Shown: positions 6,114-6,280 of the stretch, piece after piece
Numbering within the stretch: the stretch's first letter is position 1
Layout: each line of letters starts with the position of its first letter
DNA from: Ramlibacter sp.
GTDB lineage: Bacteria; Pseudomonadota; Gammaproteobacteria; Burkholderiales; Burkholderiaceae_C
Assembly (NCBI GenBank): GCA_026785815.1
Contig: JAJAZH010000185.1
Coordinates: forward strand, 1-6,280
Length of the DNA: 6,280 nt
Direction: 5' to 3'
Program-made: the position numbers and the translations under genes
The notes under the pieces: generated by a model
What the model saw: only the letters and a program-made list of their open reading frames with translations
Databases searched by the model: none
What the model was told of the DNA's origin: nothing

Positions 6114-6140
6114 ACGCAATTACGTACGCAATTACGTACG
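6114..6140 (+). repeat. 12-bp tandem repeat upstream of the antitoxin, possible operator
   Basis: ACGCAATTACGT occurs twice head to tail (6114-6125, 6126-6137), followed by a third partial ACG. Each unit is itself a near-palindrome around AATT, and the TACGTA hexamer recurs at 6121 and 6133. It sits 29 bp before the antitoxin start, where Phd/YefM-type antitoxins usually bind symmetrical sites to repress their own operon. A weak -10 (TACGAT, 6137-6142) overlaps its end. The operator role is inferred. Confidence 0.5.
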
Positions 6141-6168
6141 ATGCTTGCCTGATTCGACGACTGCCCCC

Positions 6169-6280
6169 ATGACCACCTTGACCGCCAGTGAGGCGCGCGC
6201 CAACCTGTATCGCCTCATCGACGAGGCTGCCGAGTCGCACCAGCCGATTCACATCGCCGGCAAACGCAGCAGCGCTGTAC
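6169..6280 (+). CDS. Phd/YefM-family antitoxin, N-terminal part, 3' end outside the window
   Basis: The first 37 codons are visible, beginning MTTLTASEARANLYRLIDEA and continuing to HIAGKRSSAV at the edge. This is the typical N-terminal DNA-binding and dimerisation region of YefM-like antitoxins: a short strand, the SEARANL helix, and a second strand (PIHIAGKR.SAV) that normally leads into a VLVSEEDW segment. Family members neutralise a toxin (often YoeB/RelE-type) encoded directly downstream, which here would lie beyond the window, and repress their own promoter. No good ribosome site is seen before the ATG, and the in-frame TTG at 6145 has no domain support. Full length would be about 80-90 residues by family norm. 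Confidence 0.85.
   Translation, partial: MTTLTASEARANLYRLIDEAAESHQPIHIAGKRSSAV

Noticed and set aside
1..6280. CRISPR array, tRNA, rRNA or insertion sequence
   Set aside because: No regularly spaced direct repeats, no cloverleaf-like segment and no transposase or terminal inverted repeats were seen. The only tandem repeat is the short 12-bp pair near 6114.

Overview
The window reads as GC-rich proteobacterial chromosome, most likely a betaproteobacterium of the Burkholderiales. The main reasons are a Bug/TctC-type periplasmic binding protein encoded beside catabolic hydrolases, a linked XRE-cupin regulator, and the strong GC bias at third codon positions. The genus cannot be fixed from the sequence alone.

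Layout, left to right. Positions 1-309 (+) hold the C-terminal part of a PIN-domain (VapC-like) toxin. It meets tail-to-tail, through a shared CTAG, a leftward block of four genes. Read in their own direction (right to left) these encode a Bug/TctC solute-binding protein (4535-3573), two paralogous alpha/beta hydrolases of the 2,6-dihydroxypseudooxynicotine hydrolase (DHPONH)/FrsA-like type (3576-2371 and 2366-1224), and an atypical polysaccharide-deacetylase-fold protein resembling PuuE allantoinase (1193-306). Spacings of -4, +4 and +30 bp argue for one transcript. Upstream on the same strand is an XRE-cupin regulator (5306-4626). A good sigma70-type promoter (TTGACA, 17 bp, TAGGAT) overlaps the regulator's stop codon, and a perfect 13-bp palindrome lies on the predicted start site.

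To the right, 5307-5583 is a divergent intergenic region. It contains what looks like the decayed N-terminus of a major facilitator transporter gene (minus strand). A YbhB/YbcL-type PEBP protein follows (5584-6087, +). After it come a 12-bp tandem repeat and the first 37 codons of a Phd/YefM-type antitoxin (6169 to the window edge, +).

Inferred function: the four-gene block looks like a regulated uptake-and-hydrolysis cluster for a small organic acid or N-heterocyclic compound. The binding protein would capture a ligand, and the two C-C or ester hydrolases plus the amidohydrolase-like deacetylase would act on it or on its breakdown products. The XRE-cupin protein would sense it and control the operon through the palindrome. 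The substrate cannot be read from the sequence. Toxin-antitoxin genes at both edges and a transporter remnant suggest that the neighbourhood has been rearranged.
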